Shown here: positions 44,853 through 54,044 of the stretch, in pieces
Position numbering within the stretch: the stretch's first letter is position 1
How the letters are laid out: each line of letters opens with the position of its first letter
Assembly: GCF_008704795.1 (NCBI RefSeq)
Contig: NZ_CP023690.1
Location: forward strand, 2,366,501-2,430,500
Length of the DNA stretch: 64,000 nucleotides
Direction of reading: 5' to 3'
Source: Streptomyces spectabilis
GTDB taxonomy: Bacteria > Actinomycetota > Actinomycetes > Streptomycetales > Streptomycetaceae
The notes under the pieces: model-generated
The model's input: only the letters and a program-made list of their open reading frames with translations
What the model was told of the DNA's origin: nothing
Databases searched by the model: none
Made by a program: the position numbers and the translations under genes

Positions 44853-46049
44853 TCACCGGAAGGCGTCGATTCCGGTGAGTGCCTTGCCGAGCACCAGCTG
44901 ATGCATCTCGACGGTGCCCTCGTAGGTGAGCACCGACTCGAGGTTCGTCGCGTGCCGCATCACGGGGTACTCCAGGGAGATCCCGTTGGCGCCGAGGATC
45001 GTGCGCGCGGTGCGGCAGATCTCGATCGCCTCCCGTACGTTGTTGAGCTTGCCGAAGCTGACCTGCTCGGGCCTGAGGGTCCCGGCGTCCATGCGCCGCC
45101 CGAGGTGGTGCGCGAGCAGGATTCCCTTGTGCAGTTCGACCGCCATGTCGGCGAGCTTGGCCTGGGTGAGCTGGAAGCCGCCGATGGGCCTGCCGAACTG
45201 CTCACGGGTCCTGGCGTACTCCACGGCGGACTCGAAGCTGGCGCGGGCCGCGCCCATCGCGCCCCACACGATGCCGTAGCGCGCGTGCGTCAGACAGCTC
45301 AGCGGCCCCTTGAGCCCGGTGACGCCGGGCAGCGCCGCGTCGGCGGGCAGCCGCACCTCGTCCAGGACCAGCTCGCTGGTGACGCTGGCGCGCAGTGACC
45401 ACTTGTGCTTGATCTCCGGGGCGGAGAAGCCCGGCGTGTCGGTGGGCACCGCGAAGCCGCGGATGCCGTCGTCGGTCTGCGCCCACACCACGGCCACGCC
45501 CGCGACCGAGCCGTTGGTGATCCACATCTTGCGCCCGGTGAGGACCCAGTCGGTGCCGTCCCTCTTCGCGTACGTGCGCATGGACGCCGGGTCGGAGCCG
45601 TGGTCCGGCTCGGTGAGCCCGAAGCAGCCGATGGTCTCGCCCGCGGCCATGCCCGGCAGCCACCGCTGCTTCTGCTCCTCGGAGCCGAACCTCCAGATCG
45701 CGTACATGGCGAGCGAGCCCTGCACCGAGACGAGCGAGCGGATGCCGGAGTCGGCCGCCTCCAGCTCCAGACAGGCGAGCCCGTACTGCACGGCGCTCGC
45801 GCCCGCGCAGCCGTAGCCGGTGAGCGACATGCCGAGCGCGCCGATCGAGCCGAGCTCGCGGGCGAGTTCGCGCACCTGGGGCAGCTCGCCGCTCTCGTAC
45901 CACTCGGCGATGTGCGGAAGCACGCGGTCGGCCGCCCAGGACCGGACGGTGGCGCGGACGGCGAGGTCCTCCGGTTCGAGCAGGTCGTCGACGCCGAGGA
46001 AGTCGGCGGGGTCGAAGGGCGGGCGGGTACGGCTGCTTGCGGACGACAT
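44853..46049 (-). CDS. Acyl-CoA dehydrogenase, glutaryl-CoA dehydrogenase type
   Basis: The 398-residue protein has the full acyl-CoA dehydrogenase fold. Signature 1 is CFGLTEPDHGSDPASMRTYAKRDG (about 142-165). The substrate and FAD region is KMWITNGSVAGVAVVWAQTDDGIRGF, and the C-terminal signature is LGANGISLEYPVMRHATNLESVLTYEGTVEMHQLVLGKALTG. The base Glu377 is in TYEGT, as in glutaryl-CoA dehydrogenases, which convert glutaryl-CoA to crotonyl-CoA during lysine or tryptophan breakdown. The gene is alone, convergent with the sepF-like gene, 9 bases apart. Confidence 0.9.
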   Translation of the reverse strand: MSSASSRTRPPFDPADFLGVDDLLEPEDLAVRATVRSWAADRVLPHIAEWYESGELPQVRELARELGSIGALGMSLTGYGCAGASAVQYGLACLELEAADSGIRSLVSVQGSLAMYAIWRFGSEEQKQRWLPGMAAGETIGCFGLTEPDHGSDPASMRTYAKRDGTDWVLTGRKMWITNGSVAGVAVVWAQTDDGIRGFAVPTDTPGFSAPEIKHKWSLRASVTSELVLDEVRLPADAALPGVTGLKGPLSCLTHARYGIVWGAMGAARASFESAVEYARTREQFGRPIGGFQLTQAKLADMAVELHKGILLAHHLGRRMDAGTLRPEQVSFGKLNNVREAIEICRTARTILGANGISLEYPVMRHATNLESVLTYEGTVEMHQLVLGKALTGIDAFR

Positions 46050-46156
46050 GCGGGCCTCCGGCGGAGCGTTCTTAACTAGCGCTGGTAGTCACATACGGCC
46101 CGGCTGACGCTACGACGCGCACCACCCGACGTCCAGAGCGACCTGGCCCCGGAGGA

Positions 46157-46186
46157 TCCAGCCCGTCCGGCGTTTGAGGACGAGGC
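46157..46186. repeat. Common Streptomyces intergenic motif
   Basis: The stretch CCGTCCGGCGTTTGAGGACG with its flanks (46157-46186) is recalled as a short sequence repeated very many times between Streptomyces genes. It lies just downstream of the MFS gene. Only one copy was noticed in this window. Confidence 0.45.
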
Positions 46187-46202
46187 CGCAGGCCGATCAA
46201 CC

Positions 46203-47822
46203 TCAGCGGAGAGATTCCGCGGGGACGCCCGCGCCGTCACGGGGCACCGGCATCTCCGGTTCGCCCTGCCCGGCAGGGCCCCCGCACTCCATGCGCCGCG
46301 GCAGCCGCAGCGCCGCGAGCGCGCCGAGCAGCAGCAGGCCCGCGCTGACCAGGAGGGTCACGTGCAGGCCGTGCACGAAGGAGTCGCGCGCGGCGGTCCG
46401 CAGGGCCGCTCCCTGGCCCCCGCCGAGCCGGTCCGCGACCTCGTAGGCCTCCCCGAGGGAGTGCCCGGCGGCCGCGCTGTCCGCCGCGGGCACGCCCCGC
46501 ACCGAGGAGAGTCCGGGTGCGTACGCCGCGTTCATGACGCTGCCGAGCAGCGCGATGCCGATGCCCGCGCCCAGTTGGTACGAGGTCTCGCCGATGGCCG
46601 CCGCGCCGCCCGCCTGGGTCTGCGGCGCCTCGCTGAGCATGGACTCGTACGCCCCGAAGAGCGTGGTCTCCAGGCCGAAGCCGAGCAGCACGAAGCCGAC
46701 GAGCAGCAGCGGGGCGTTGTCGTCGCCGCCCATCCCCGTCAGCGCGACCACGGCGAGCGCGGTGAGGCCGAAGCCGGAGGCGACCATGCGGCGCGGCCCG
46801 AAGCGCTGGAGCATCCGGGCGCCGACGAGGCCCGCGGCCATGGCGGCGATGGTGAGCGGCAGGAGCCGGAGGCCGGTCTCCAGCGGGGACAGGCCGAGGA
46901 CCAGCTGGAGGTACTGGGCGGCGATCAGCTCCAGGCCGACGAGGGCGAGCATCGCGAGCACGATGCACCCGACGGACGTGCTGAACGCGGGTCGGGTGAA
47001 CATCGCCAGGTCGACGAGCGGATGCGTGCGCCGCCGCTGTCTGCGGACGAAGGCGACGAGCAGGCCGGTGCCGACGGCGAGGGCCAGCAGCGTCGTCGAG
47101 CCGAGCGGAGACTCGCCGCTGCCGAGCCGCTTGACGCCGAGGACGAGGCAGAAGAGCCCGCCCGCCGCCATCAGCGCGCCGACGACGTCCCACGGCCCGT
47201 CGCGCTCGCCGGTCGACTCGGGCAGCAGCCAGCGGCCGACGGGCAGGCTGATGAGCATCAGCGGGATGTTGATGAGGAAGACCGAGCCCCACCAGAAGTG
47301 TTCGAGGAGGAAGCCGCCGAGCAGCGGTCCGACGGCCGCGCCCACGGCGGCCACCGCGCTCCAGATGCCGATGGCGAGCGCCCGCTCGCGCCGGTCGGGG
47401 AAGACCTGGCGCAGGATCGAGAGCGTCGCGGGCATGATCATGGCGCCGCCGACGCCGAGCAGCGCGCGGGCGACGATGAGCACCTGGGCGGTGTCCGCGA
47501 GGGCCGCGACCGCCGAGGCCACGCCGAAGAGGCCGTAGCCGAGCAGCAGCACGCGTCTGCGCCCGACGCGGTCCCCGAGCGTGCCGAACAGGATCAGCAG
47601 CGCGGCGCAGACCAGCGGATAGATGTCCACGATCCACAGCAGCTCGATCGCGCCGGGCTTGAGGTCCTCGGTGACGGCGGGCACGGCGACGTGCAGGACG
47701 GTGGCGTCGACGGCGACGAGCAGCAGGCTGACGCAGAGGACGACGAGCACGACCCAGCGGTTGGCGCCCGCGCCGGGGGGCCGACGGCCGGATGGAGCGG
47801 CGGCCGTGGTCGTCCCGGACAT
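46203..47822 (-). CDS. MFS drug exporter, DHA2 (EmrB/QacA, 14-TM) family
   Basis: The 539-residue protein has 14 predicted membrane segments. Hallmarks are the motif 1 Asp-rich start VVLVVLCVSLLLVAVDATVLHVAVPAVTEDL, the motif A loop GTLGDRVGRRRVLLLG (about 85), motif C-like WSAVAAVGAAVGPLLGGFLL and RRTHPLVDLAMF before the second half. DHA2 proteins expel antibiotics, dyes or secondary metabolites with proton exchange. There is no adjacent TetR/MarR regulator. A Gly/Pro-rich C-terminal tail is probably disordered. Confidence 0.9.
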   Translation of the reverse strand: MSGTTTAAAPSGRRPPGAGANRWVVLVVLCVSLLLVAVDATVLHVAVPAVTEDLKPGAIELLWIVDIYPLVCAALLILFGTLGDRVGRRRVLLLGYGLFGVASAVAALADTAQVLIVARALLGVGGAMIMPATLSILRQVFPDRRERALAIGIWSAVAAVGAAVGPLLGGFLLEHFWWGSVFLINIPLMLISLPVGRWLLPESTGERDGPWDVVGALMAAGGLFCLVLGVKRLGSGESPLGSTTLLALAVGTGLLVAFVRRQRRRTHPLVDLAMFTRPAFSTSVGCIVLAMLALVGLELIAAQYLQLVLGLSPLETGLRLLPLTIAAMAAGLVGARMLQRFGPRRMVASGFGLTALAVVALTGMGGDDNAPLLLVGFVLLGFGLETTLFGAYESMLSEAPQTQAGGAAAIGETSYQLGAGIGIALLGSVMNAAYAPGLSSVRGVPAADSAAAGHSLGEAYEVADRLGGGQGAALRTAARDSFVHGLHVTLLVSAGLLLLGALAALRLPRRMECGGPAGQGEPEMPVPRDGAGVPAESLR

Positions 47823-48082
47823 GTGCGTACCTCCCAGTGATACCTCGCGAAGTGCGGCCCAGCGGGATCCGGTGGAACCCAACGGGATCGGGTCGTCCGG
47901 CTGTGGCGGCTGTGAACGGCGAGTGGCCGTCAGCGTACGCGAGTCCCGCCGCACCGCGCGTGGCGGACCTCTCACGGTTGCCCCACAGGCATGTGGCGTG
48001 CACCACAGAACCAGCCGCCCCTGTGCGCCGGGCACCTGGGGCGGACCCCCAGGTGGGACGTACGGACGGGGATAATCGCCCG

Positions 48083-49228
48083 GTGACCGATCTTGAAAAG
48101 CCCCCCGCAGGGGGCACCACCTCAAGGCGCCACGCGGCAGCGCTCGCGCTGCTCGTGTACGCGGGGGTGCGTGCCCTGGGACTCGCGGCCCTGGCCGCGT
48201 GGTGCGCGGGGACGGGCAAGAGCCCGCACACGTTGCTCTCCGCCCGCTGGGACTCCCTCTGGTACGTGCGCGTGGCCGAGCACGGCTACGGCTGGGAGGT
48301 GACCCTGCCGGACGGCAGCGTGCACTCCAACCTCGCGTTCTTCCCGCTGCTCCCGTGGCTTGAGCGGCTGGTGGCGGGGGTCGGTCCGCTGGGCCACGCG
48401 GACGCGGGCCTGGTGGTGAGCGCGGTCGCCTCGCTGTGCGCGGCGGGCGGGATCTTCGCCGTCGCGGACCGCCTGTACGGCCGCAGGGCGGGCGTGTGCG
48501 CCGTGGCGCTGTGGGCAGTCCTTCCGGTCGGCATCGTGCAGTCGATGGCGTACAGCGAGTCGCTGTTCACGGCGCTCGCCGCCTGGTCGCTGTACGCGGT
48601 GCTCACCGGGCGCTGGGTGACGGCGGGGCTCCTCGCCTCGTTCGCCGGGCTCACCCGCCCTGTGGGCGGGGCCGTGGTCCTGGCGCTGTGGGCGGCGGCC
48701 GTCGTCGAGGTGCGCCGCCGCGGGCGGATCGGCGCGCGGGTCGCGCTCGGCGCGCTGCTCGCCCCGCTCGGCGCCGCGGCGTACGTGCTGTGGGTCGGGC
48801 ACCGCACGGGCGGCGGGCTCTTCGGCTATCTGGACGTGCAGGAGGGGTGGGGCAACGGCTTCGACGGCGGCTACGCCTTCGCGCGGTTCATCGGCGACAA
48901 GTTCACCTCCGTGCCGGGCGCGCTCGCCGGGCTCGGCCTGATCGTCGGCGTCGCGCTGCTGATCTGGCTGTACGTCGTCGGGGTGCGGCAGCGCCAGCCG
49001 CTGCCGCTGCTCGTCTACACCGGGGTCGTCCTGGTGCTCGCCCTGTGCGCCGCGGGCTACTTCGGCTCCAAACCACGCCTCCTGATGCCCGCCTTCCCCC
49101 TCCTGCTGCCCCTGGCGGTGGCGCTCGCACGCCGTCGTACGTCGAGATCGGTGCTGGTCATCGGTGGTGTGGCCGTGGCCGGCGCGGTGTACGGGGCGTT
49201 CTGGCTGAACGGCTCGGGGCCCCCCTGA
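48083..49228 (+). CDS. Polytopic GT-C-like glycosyltransferase (PIG-V-like mannosyltransferase)
   Basis: The 381-residue protein starts at GTG 48083. About nine membrane segments are visible. The extracytoplasmic loop after helix 1 holds LLSARWDSLWYVRVAEHGYGWEV, where the RWD/DS-W-Y motif resembles the catalytic Asp of PIG-V-type polyprenol-mannose-dependent enzymes. Later PLLPWLERLVAGVGPLG and WNGFDGGYAFARFIGD-like loops are conserved in actinobacterial relatives. It probably adds mannose to a cell-surface lipid or glycoprotein. It is monocistronic. Confidence 0.78.
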   Translation: MTDLEKPPAGGTTSRRHAAALALLVYAGVRALGLAALAAWCAGTGKSPHTLLSARWDSLWYVRVAEHGYGWEVTLPDGSVHSNLAFFPLLPWLERLVAGVGPLGHADAGLVVSAVASLCAAGGIFAVADRLYGRRAGVCAVALWAVLPVGIVQSMAYSESLFTALAAWSLYAVLTGRWVTAGLLASFAGLTRPVGGAVVLALWAAAVVEVRRRGRIGARVALGALLAPLGAAAYVLWVGHRTGGGLFGYLDVQEGWGNGFDGGYAFARFIGDKFTSVPGALAGLGLIVGVALLIWLYVVGVRQRQPLPLLVYTGVVLVLALCAAGYFGSKPRLLMPAFPLLLPLAVALARRRTSRSVLVIGGVAVAGAVYGAFWLNGSGPP

Positions 49229-49250
49229 TCACGCCAAGATCATTTCCCTG

Positions 49251-49271
49251 GGGCCGCCCTCCGGGCGGCCC
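49251..49271 (+). terminator. Terminator of the mannosyltransferase-like gene
   Basis: A perfect 9-base stem, GGGCCGCCC (49251-49259) with GGGCGGCCC (49263-49271), has a three-base loop. It begins 23 bases after the stop codon. Confidence 0.7.
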
Positions 49272-49492
49272 GGTGAGCGCCCGGAGAATTCCGCGCCAGA
49301 TCCCGGTGAACGAATTCATAAGCGCCCTAAAACCCCGAGGCCGATGATCAACGAATTGGGTAAAACGACCCTGATTGAAAAGGCATTACGGCGGGAATAC
49401 GCCGGGGCCTGAGAGCAATGCCACATCACATCGTCATCACAACCCCACCGATTCGACCGGGAACGGCGCTCACTCGCTGTAACGTCGATTGG

Positions 49493-50524
49493 GTGCGTAC
49501 CGAACGAAACCTGACCCGTCTGGACCGGCTCTTCGCCCGTCTTGACCGTGAGCCGGAACGGCCGGTTCATCTCGATGTGCCGAGGATGAGCCGGCACAGA
49601 GTCGTGCTCTTCAGCGCGACCCTGGCGTTCTACCTCGCCATCGTGGTCGCCGTCCTGGTCACCTCCTGGCTCGTGCGGTTCGACTGGCAGGTCATGTTCT
49701 TCCGGCCGTACCAGCAGTGGCCCGAGATCCACGGCTTCCTCGACTACTGGGTCGTGCTCGGCCAGCGCGGCCCCACCGCCGTGATGGTCGCGGCCTGGCT
49801 GGGCTGGCGCTCCTGGCGGCAGCACACGCTCCGCCCGCTCCTGATGTTCGGCACGGCACTGCTGCTCCTCAACGCCACGGTCGGCGCCGCCAAGATCGGC
49901 ATGGGCCGCCTCGGCCCGCACTACGCCACCGTGATCGGCTCGAACGAGATGGGGCAGGGCGGCGATATATTCCCTTCGGGCCACACCGCCAACGCCGTCG
50001 TGACCTGGGGAATCCTCGCCTATCTGGCCTCGACGCCGGTGACCCGGCGCTATCTGTCGGCGCTGTCCGCCGTGGTCTCCCTGAGCGTCGGCCTCACCAC
50101 CGTCTACCTGGGCACGCACTGGCTGAGCGACGTCTTCCTCGGCTGGGCCGCGGGTCTCCTCATCCTGCTCGCGCTGCCCTGGTTCGAGCCGCTCGTCGCC
50201 CGGGTCGAGCCGTTCGTCCTCGGCCTGCGGGACCGGCTGCGGGCCCGTCCCCCGGCCGCTTCCGTCCCGGCCCCCGCGCTGGTGCCGCAGCGGACGTCCC
50301 CGGGCGCGGCCCCGGCCTCCGGCAACGCTCCGAGCCCCGGCGGCGAGCAGCCGCCGGTGCGCGAGCCCGTCGCCGCGGGCAGGCCCCGCACCCCGGCCTA
50401 CCTCGCCCCCGGCCCGCACACGGCCCGCTACGAGCGCACCCCGGTGACCCCCACGGGCCCCCGCCGCCCGCCGCACCCGGAGCGGGTGCGCGGCGCGTCG
50501 GCCCGGCCCGTCACGGGCGCCTGA
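49493..50524 (+). CDS. PAP2-family membrane phosphatase
   Basis: The product has 343 residues from GTG 49493; an ATG at 49418 is in frame but looks like a late addition. It has six membrane helices. The catalytic motifs are degenerate KIGMGRLGP (motif 1), intact PSGHTAN (motif 2) and THWLSDVFLGW with the catalytic His and Asp (motif 3). This makes it a lipid-phosphate or undecaprenyl-pyrophosphate-type phosphatase. The C-terminal 100 residues are Pro/Ala/Arg-rich and cytoplasmic. A TAACGT hexamer 7 bases before the GTG suggests a leaderless message. Confidence 0.82.
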   Translation: MRTERNLTRLDRLFARLDREPERPVHLDVPRMSRHRVVLFSATLAFYLAIVVAVLVTSWLVRFDWQVMFFRPYQQWPEIHGFLDYWVVLGQRGPTAVMVAAWLGWRSWRQHTLRPLLMFGTALLLLNATVGAAKIGMGRLGPHYATVIGSNEMGQGGDIFPSGHTANAVVTWGILAYLASTPVTRRYLSALSAVVSLSVGLTTVYLGTHWLSDVFLGWAAGLLILLALPWFEPLVARVEPFVLGLRDRLRARPPAASVPAPALVPQRTSPGAAPASGNAPSPGGEQPPVREPVAAGRPRTPAYLAPGPHTARYERTPVTPTGPRRPPHPERVRGASARPVTGA

Positions 50525-50577
50525 GCCGCCCCCGAGGACCGCGGGAACCGGTACGCACAACTGACTCCCGCACCACG

Positions 50578-50610
50578 AAGGCCCCGGCTCCGCCAAGGAG
50601 CCGGGGCCTT
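50578..50610. terminator. Bidirectional terminator between PAP2 and I78 genes
   Basis: A 14-base perfect stem (AAGGCCCCGGCTCC at 50578-50591, GGAGCCGGGGCCTT at 50597-50610) has a five-base loop. It lies between two convergent genes. Confidence 0.85.
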
Positions 50611-50657
50611 CGTACTCTTCGCACAAGGAGCCGGGGCGCTCGGACGGGGCGGCGGGC

Positions 50658-50873
50658 TCAGCCCTTCCAGCAGCGCTTGACCCGGCCGCCCTCGACCTCG
50701 AAGTTCAGCCGCCCCGCGAGGTACTCCATGGTGATGAACGTGCCCGGCGGCAGCGACCTGACGGTGGACCAGCCGCGGGCGCGCGCCCGGCTCTCGGCTT
50801 CGGCGGCGTCGAGGCCGACGTAGGAGTCCGGGGCGTCCTGGGGCTCGGCGGGCGGGGTCGGGATGGGTGCCAT
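50658..50873 (-). CDS. Small I78-type peptidase-inhibitor-like protein
   Basis: The 71-residue protein starts at ATG 50873 (GTG at 50882 is possible). The motif YVGLDAAEAESRARARGW at about 18-35 and the stretch PPGTFITMEYLAGRLNFEVEGGRVKRCWKG at the C-terminus match family I78. Members of this family are potato-inhibitor-I-like and inhibit serine proteases. There is no signal peptide, so it would act in the cytoplasm or be non-classical. It could protect against streptogrisin-like activity, but that is inference. Confidence 0.75.
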   Translation of the reverse strand: MAPIPTPPAEPQDAPDSYVGLDAAEAESRARARGWSTVRSLPPGTFITMEYLAGRLNFEVEGGRVKRCWKG

Positions 50874-51345
50874 GTCCGCCACGTTAGGCGGCCGAATCCC
50901 GCGGGGGAAGGCCGGAGCGACGCACCATGCGTCACGGGTCCCCCTCCGGTCACGCTTTTGTCACAGGATCACGACGTGCGTTTCGCCCTATCCGCGTCAC
51001 ACGTACGGGCGGTTCCGCCCTCGCCGCAGCGGAATTCCGGCCGAACTCCGAAGCTCTCGCGGCTCTCTTGAGGCACCGTCGGAAAATCCTCTCGACTCCC
51101 GCCCGAGTTGCGTTTGAAACCTCGCGCGAATACTTCTGGAAACCCTCCGCGGATCCCCCGCATTCCGGATTCCCGGGCGCTGCGCGGAAGGTGACGGAGT
51201 GCGGGGAATTCATGATTCCCCGCCCGCGAGCCGGAGCACGCCCCGGCGCCGGAGTGCCGTACGCCCCCTGTCGGAGTCGGGGGCACGCGAGCATCATGGC
51301 CTGTGCTTCGGGCAGCCCGGGACGCGACAGCGAAGGGGCAGGCGG
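50874..51345. other. Intergenic region upstream of ctaD-like gene, with a hairpin in the leader
   Basis: No gene was found in 472 bases. The clearest structure is a hairpin, GCGGGGAAT (51201-51209) with ATTCCCCGC (51215-51223), loop TCATG. The repeats TCACGGGTCCCC and TCACGCTTTTGTCACAGGAT at 50930-50970 include the GTCACAGGATCAC stretch. The ribosome site before ctaD (GAAGGGGCAGGCGG) is at 51331-51345. The promoter could not be fixed. Confidence 0.4.
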
Positions 51346-53034
51346 ATGGGGACGCAGACGGTGCGGGCGGCGGCGGAGCGCCCGGCGCGGCGGACACGCG
51401 GCGGGATCCTCGTCGACTGGCTGACCACCACCGACCACAAGAAGATCGGCCACCTCTATCTGATCACGTCGTTCGTCTTCTTCCTGATCGCCGGCGTGAT
51501 GGCGCTCCTGATGCGGGCCGAGCTCGCCCGCCCGGGGCTCCAGGTGGTGTCCAACGAGGAGTTCAACCAGCTCTTCACGATGCACGGCACGATCATGCTG
51601 CTGCTGTTCGCGACACCGACGTTCGCGGGCTTCGCCAACGAGATCATGCCGCTGCAGATCGGCTCGCCCGACGTGGCGTTCCCGCGGCTGAACATGCTCT
51701 CGTACTGGCTGTTCCTCTTCGGCGGTCTGATGGTGCTCGGCTCGCTGCTCGTGCCGGGCGGCCCGGCGGCCTTCGGCTGGTTCGCGTACGCGCCCCTCAA
51801 CAGCCTGGAGCGGTCGCCCGGCATCGGCGCCGACCTGTGGATCATGGGCCTCGCCCTGTCCGGGTTCGGCACGATCCTCGGCTCGGTGAACTTCCTGACC
51901 ACCATCATCGGGATGCGGGCCCCGGGGATGACGATGTTCCGGCTGCCCATCTTCACCTGGAACGTCTTGTTCACCTCGGTCCTGGTGCTGATCGCGTTCC
52001 CGGTGCTCGCGGCCGCCCTGCTCGTCCTGGAGGCGGACCGGCGCTTCCACTCCGTGGTCTTCGACGCCCAGTTCGGAGGCGCGCTGCTGTGGCAGCACCT
52101 CTTCTGGTTCTTCGGGCATCCGGAGGTCTACATCATCGCGCTGCCGTTCTTCGGCATCATCACGGAGATCATCCCGGTGTTCAGCCGGAAGCCGATCTTC
52201 GGCTATCTGCCGCTCGTCGGCGCGACGATGGCGATCACCGGTCTGTCGGTGGTCGTGTGGGCGCACCACATGTTCGCCACCGGCGCGGTCCTGCTGCCGT
52301 TCTTCTCGTTCATGTCGTTCCTGATCGCGGTGCCCACCGGGGTGAAGTTCTTCAACTGGACGGGCACCATGCTCAAGGGCTCGCTGTCCTTCGAGACGCC
52401 GATGCTGTGGGCGGTCGGCTTCCTGGTGTCGTTCCTGTTCGGCGGTCTGACGGGCGTCCTGCTCGCCTCGCCGCCGATCGACTTCCACGTCACCGACTCG
52501 TACTTCGTCGTGGCGCACTTCCACTACGTGGTGTTCGGCACGGTCGTCTTCGCGACCTTCGGCGGCTTCTACTTCTGGTGGCCGAAGCTCACCGGCAAGA
52601 TGCTCGACGAACGCCTGGGCAAGATGCACTTCTGGACGCTGTTCGTGGGCTTCCACGCCACGTTCCTGGTCCAGCACTGGCTGGGCGCGGAGGGCATGCC
52701 CCGGCGGTACGCGGACTACCTGGACGCGGACGGCTTCACGGTGCTCAACACCATCTCGACCATCGGCGCCTTCCTGCTCGGCATCTCCACGCTGCCGTTC
52801 CTCTACAACGTCTGGAAGACGGCCAAGTACGGCGAGAAGGTGGACGTCGACGACCCCTGGGGGTTCGGCCGCTCCCTGGAGTGGGCGACCTCCTGCCCGC
52901 CGCCTCGGCACAACTTCGTCACGCTGCCCCGGATCCGCTCCGAGTCCCCGGCGTTCGATCTGCACCATCCGGAGTACGCGGCGTTCCGGTCGCCGGACGA
53001 CCAGACCCGGCACCCCGGTCCAGGGCCCGGCTGA
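51346..53034 (+). CDS. ctaD: Cytochrome c oxidase subunit I (aa3-type), stand-alone paralogue
   Basis: The 562-residue protein has twelve membrane helices. All metal ligands are present: heme-a His in FTMHGTIML, CuB/Tyr motif [15 protein letters not shown], CuB pair in [11 protein letters not shown], and the heme ligands in [15 protein letters not shown]. The GHPEV Glu marks an A1-type oxidase. No ctaC, ctaE or ctaF gene is adjacent, so this is a second copy apart from the main terminal-oxidase cluster. It may replace the main subunit under some conditions. It ends in a 116-base antisense overlap with the WYL gene. Confidence 0.95.
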   Translation: MGTQTVRAAAERPARRTRGGILVDWLTTTDHKKIGHLYLITSFVFFLIAGVMALLMRAELARPGLQVVSNEEFNQLFTMHGTIMLLLFATPTFAGFANEIMPLQIGSPDVAFPRLNMLSYWLFLFGGLMVLGSLLVPGGPAAFGWFAYAPLNSLERSPGIGADLWIMGLALSGFGTILGSVNFLTTIIGMRAPGMTMFRLPIFTWNVLFTSVLVLIAFPVLAAALLVLEADRRFHSVVFDAQFGGALLWQHLFWFFGHPEVYIIALPFFGIITEIIPVFSRKPIFGYLPLVGATMAITGLSVVVWAHHMFATGAVLLPFFSFMSFLIAVPTGVKFFNWTGTMLKGSLSFETPMLWAVGFLVSFLFGGLTGVLLASPPIDFHVTDSYFVVAHFHYVVFGTVVFATFGGFYFWWPKLTGKMLDERLGKMHFWTLFVGFHATFLVQHWLGAEGMPRRYADYLDADGFTVLNTISTIGAFLLGISTLPFLYNVWKTAKYGEKVDVDDPWGFGRSLEWATSCPPPRHNFVTLPRIRSESPAFDLHHPEYAAFRSPDDQTRHPGPGPG

Positions 53035-53974
53035 GCACGTCCCTGAGCGAGCGGATCCGGTCGAGCACCTCCACGGGCTCGACCACCTCGAACTCGAAGC
53101 CCAGGAACATCACGTGGAAGACCAGGAACTCCAGGCTCGCCGCCCCCGTGCGCAGCAGACAGGTGTGCTCGGTCTCGGCCTCCAGGGTGCCGTCCAGCGG
53201 CCTCACCCGCTGCGTCGCCTCCTCCAGGGAGACGAACAGCCGGACCGTGGACTGCTCGGCGTAGGCGCGGGTCGACACGCCCGCGGAGACGTACGCGGCG
53301 AGGTCGTCGGCGGGCGGGGTGCGGGGCGCGCAGCGCGGGCCGTGCGGCGGCCGGGGCACGATCCGGTCCGCGCGGAAGGTGCGCCAGTCCTGGCGGTCCA
53401 GGTCCCAGGCGACGAGGTACCAGCGGCGCTCGGTGCACACCAGGCGGTGCGGCTCCACGAGGCGGCGGCTCGAACTGCCGCCGTGGTCCTGGTAGTCGAA
53501 GCGCAGGCGCTCGGAGTCCCGGCAGACGGCGGCGAGTTCGGTGAGCACGGAGGCGTCCACGGCCTGCTGCCGGGGCGTGTGCAGCATCGGCACGGTGAAG
53601 GCGTTCAGGGCGCCGACCCGCCGCCGCAGCCGGTGCGGAAGCACCTGTTCGAGCTTGCCGAGGGCCCGCACCGAGCTCTCGCCGATGCCCTCGATGCCCT
53701 GTCCCGCGGCGGTGCGCAGGCCCACGGCGACGGCGACCGCCTCGTCGTCGTCGAGCAGCAGCGGGGGCAGCTCGGCGCCCGCGCCCAGCTGGTAGCCGCC
53801 GCCGGTGCCGGGGCTCGCGTTGACCGGGTAGCCGAGCTCGCGCAGCCGGTCCACGTCCCGGCGGATCGTGCGCGCGGTCACGCCGAGGCGCTCGGCGAGG
53901 TCCGCGCCCGACCATTCGCGGTGGGCCTGGAGCAGCGAGAGCAGACGGAGCAGTCGTGCGGAAGTCTCCAACAT
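52919..53974 (-). CDS. HTH-WYL transcriptional regulator
   Basis: The 351-residue protein starts with a DeoR-like helix-turn-helix (about 1-60: [44 protein letters not shown]). A WYL domain follows (about 135-215) with the sequences [54 protein letters not shown]-terminal part follows. The last 30 or so residues are Gly/Thr/Arg-rich and encoded antisense to the ctaD-like 3' end. WYL domains sense nucleic-acid-like ligands and often control defence or DNA repair genes. The target is unknown. It is monocistronic. Confidence 0.88.
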   Translation of the reverse strand: MLETSARLLRLLSLLQAHREWSGADLAERLGVTARTIRRDVDRLRELGYPVNASPGTGGGYQLGAGAELPPLLLDDDEAVAVAVGLRTAAGQGIEGIGESSVRALGKLEQVLPHRLRRRVGALNAFTVPMLHTPRQQAVDASVLTELAAVCRDSERLRFDYQDHGGSSSRRLVEPHRLVCTERRWYLVAWDLDRQDWRTFRADRIVPRPPHGPRCAPRTPPADDLAAYVSAGVSTRAYAEQSTVRLFVSLEEATQRVRPLDGTLEAETEHTCLLRTGAASLEFLVFHVMFLGFEFEVVEPVEVLDRIRSLRDVLSRALDRGAGSGRPATGTPRTPDGADRTPGTRSGSGAA

Positions 53975-54044
53975 GGAGCCGATTCTGCCGTCTCTCGCGG
54001 ACAGCTACGGTCCTCGATGGTGAGCCCGCACGACGTGCGTGCCC

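Noticed and set aside
46362..47840. Plus-strand frame opposite the MFS gene
   Set aside because: It is a His/Asp/Glu/Arg-rich shadow without family features; the 14-helix frame is on the other strand.
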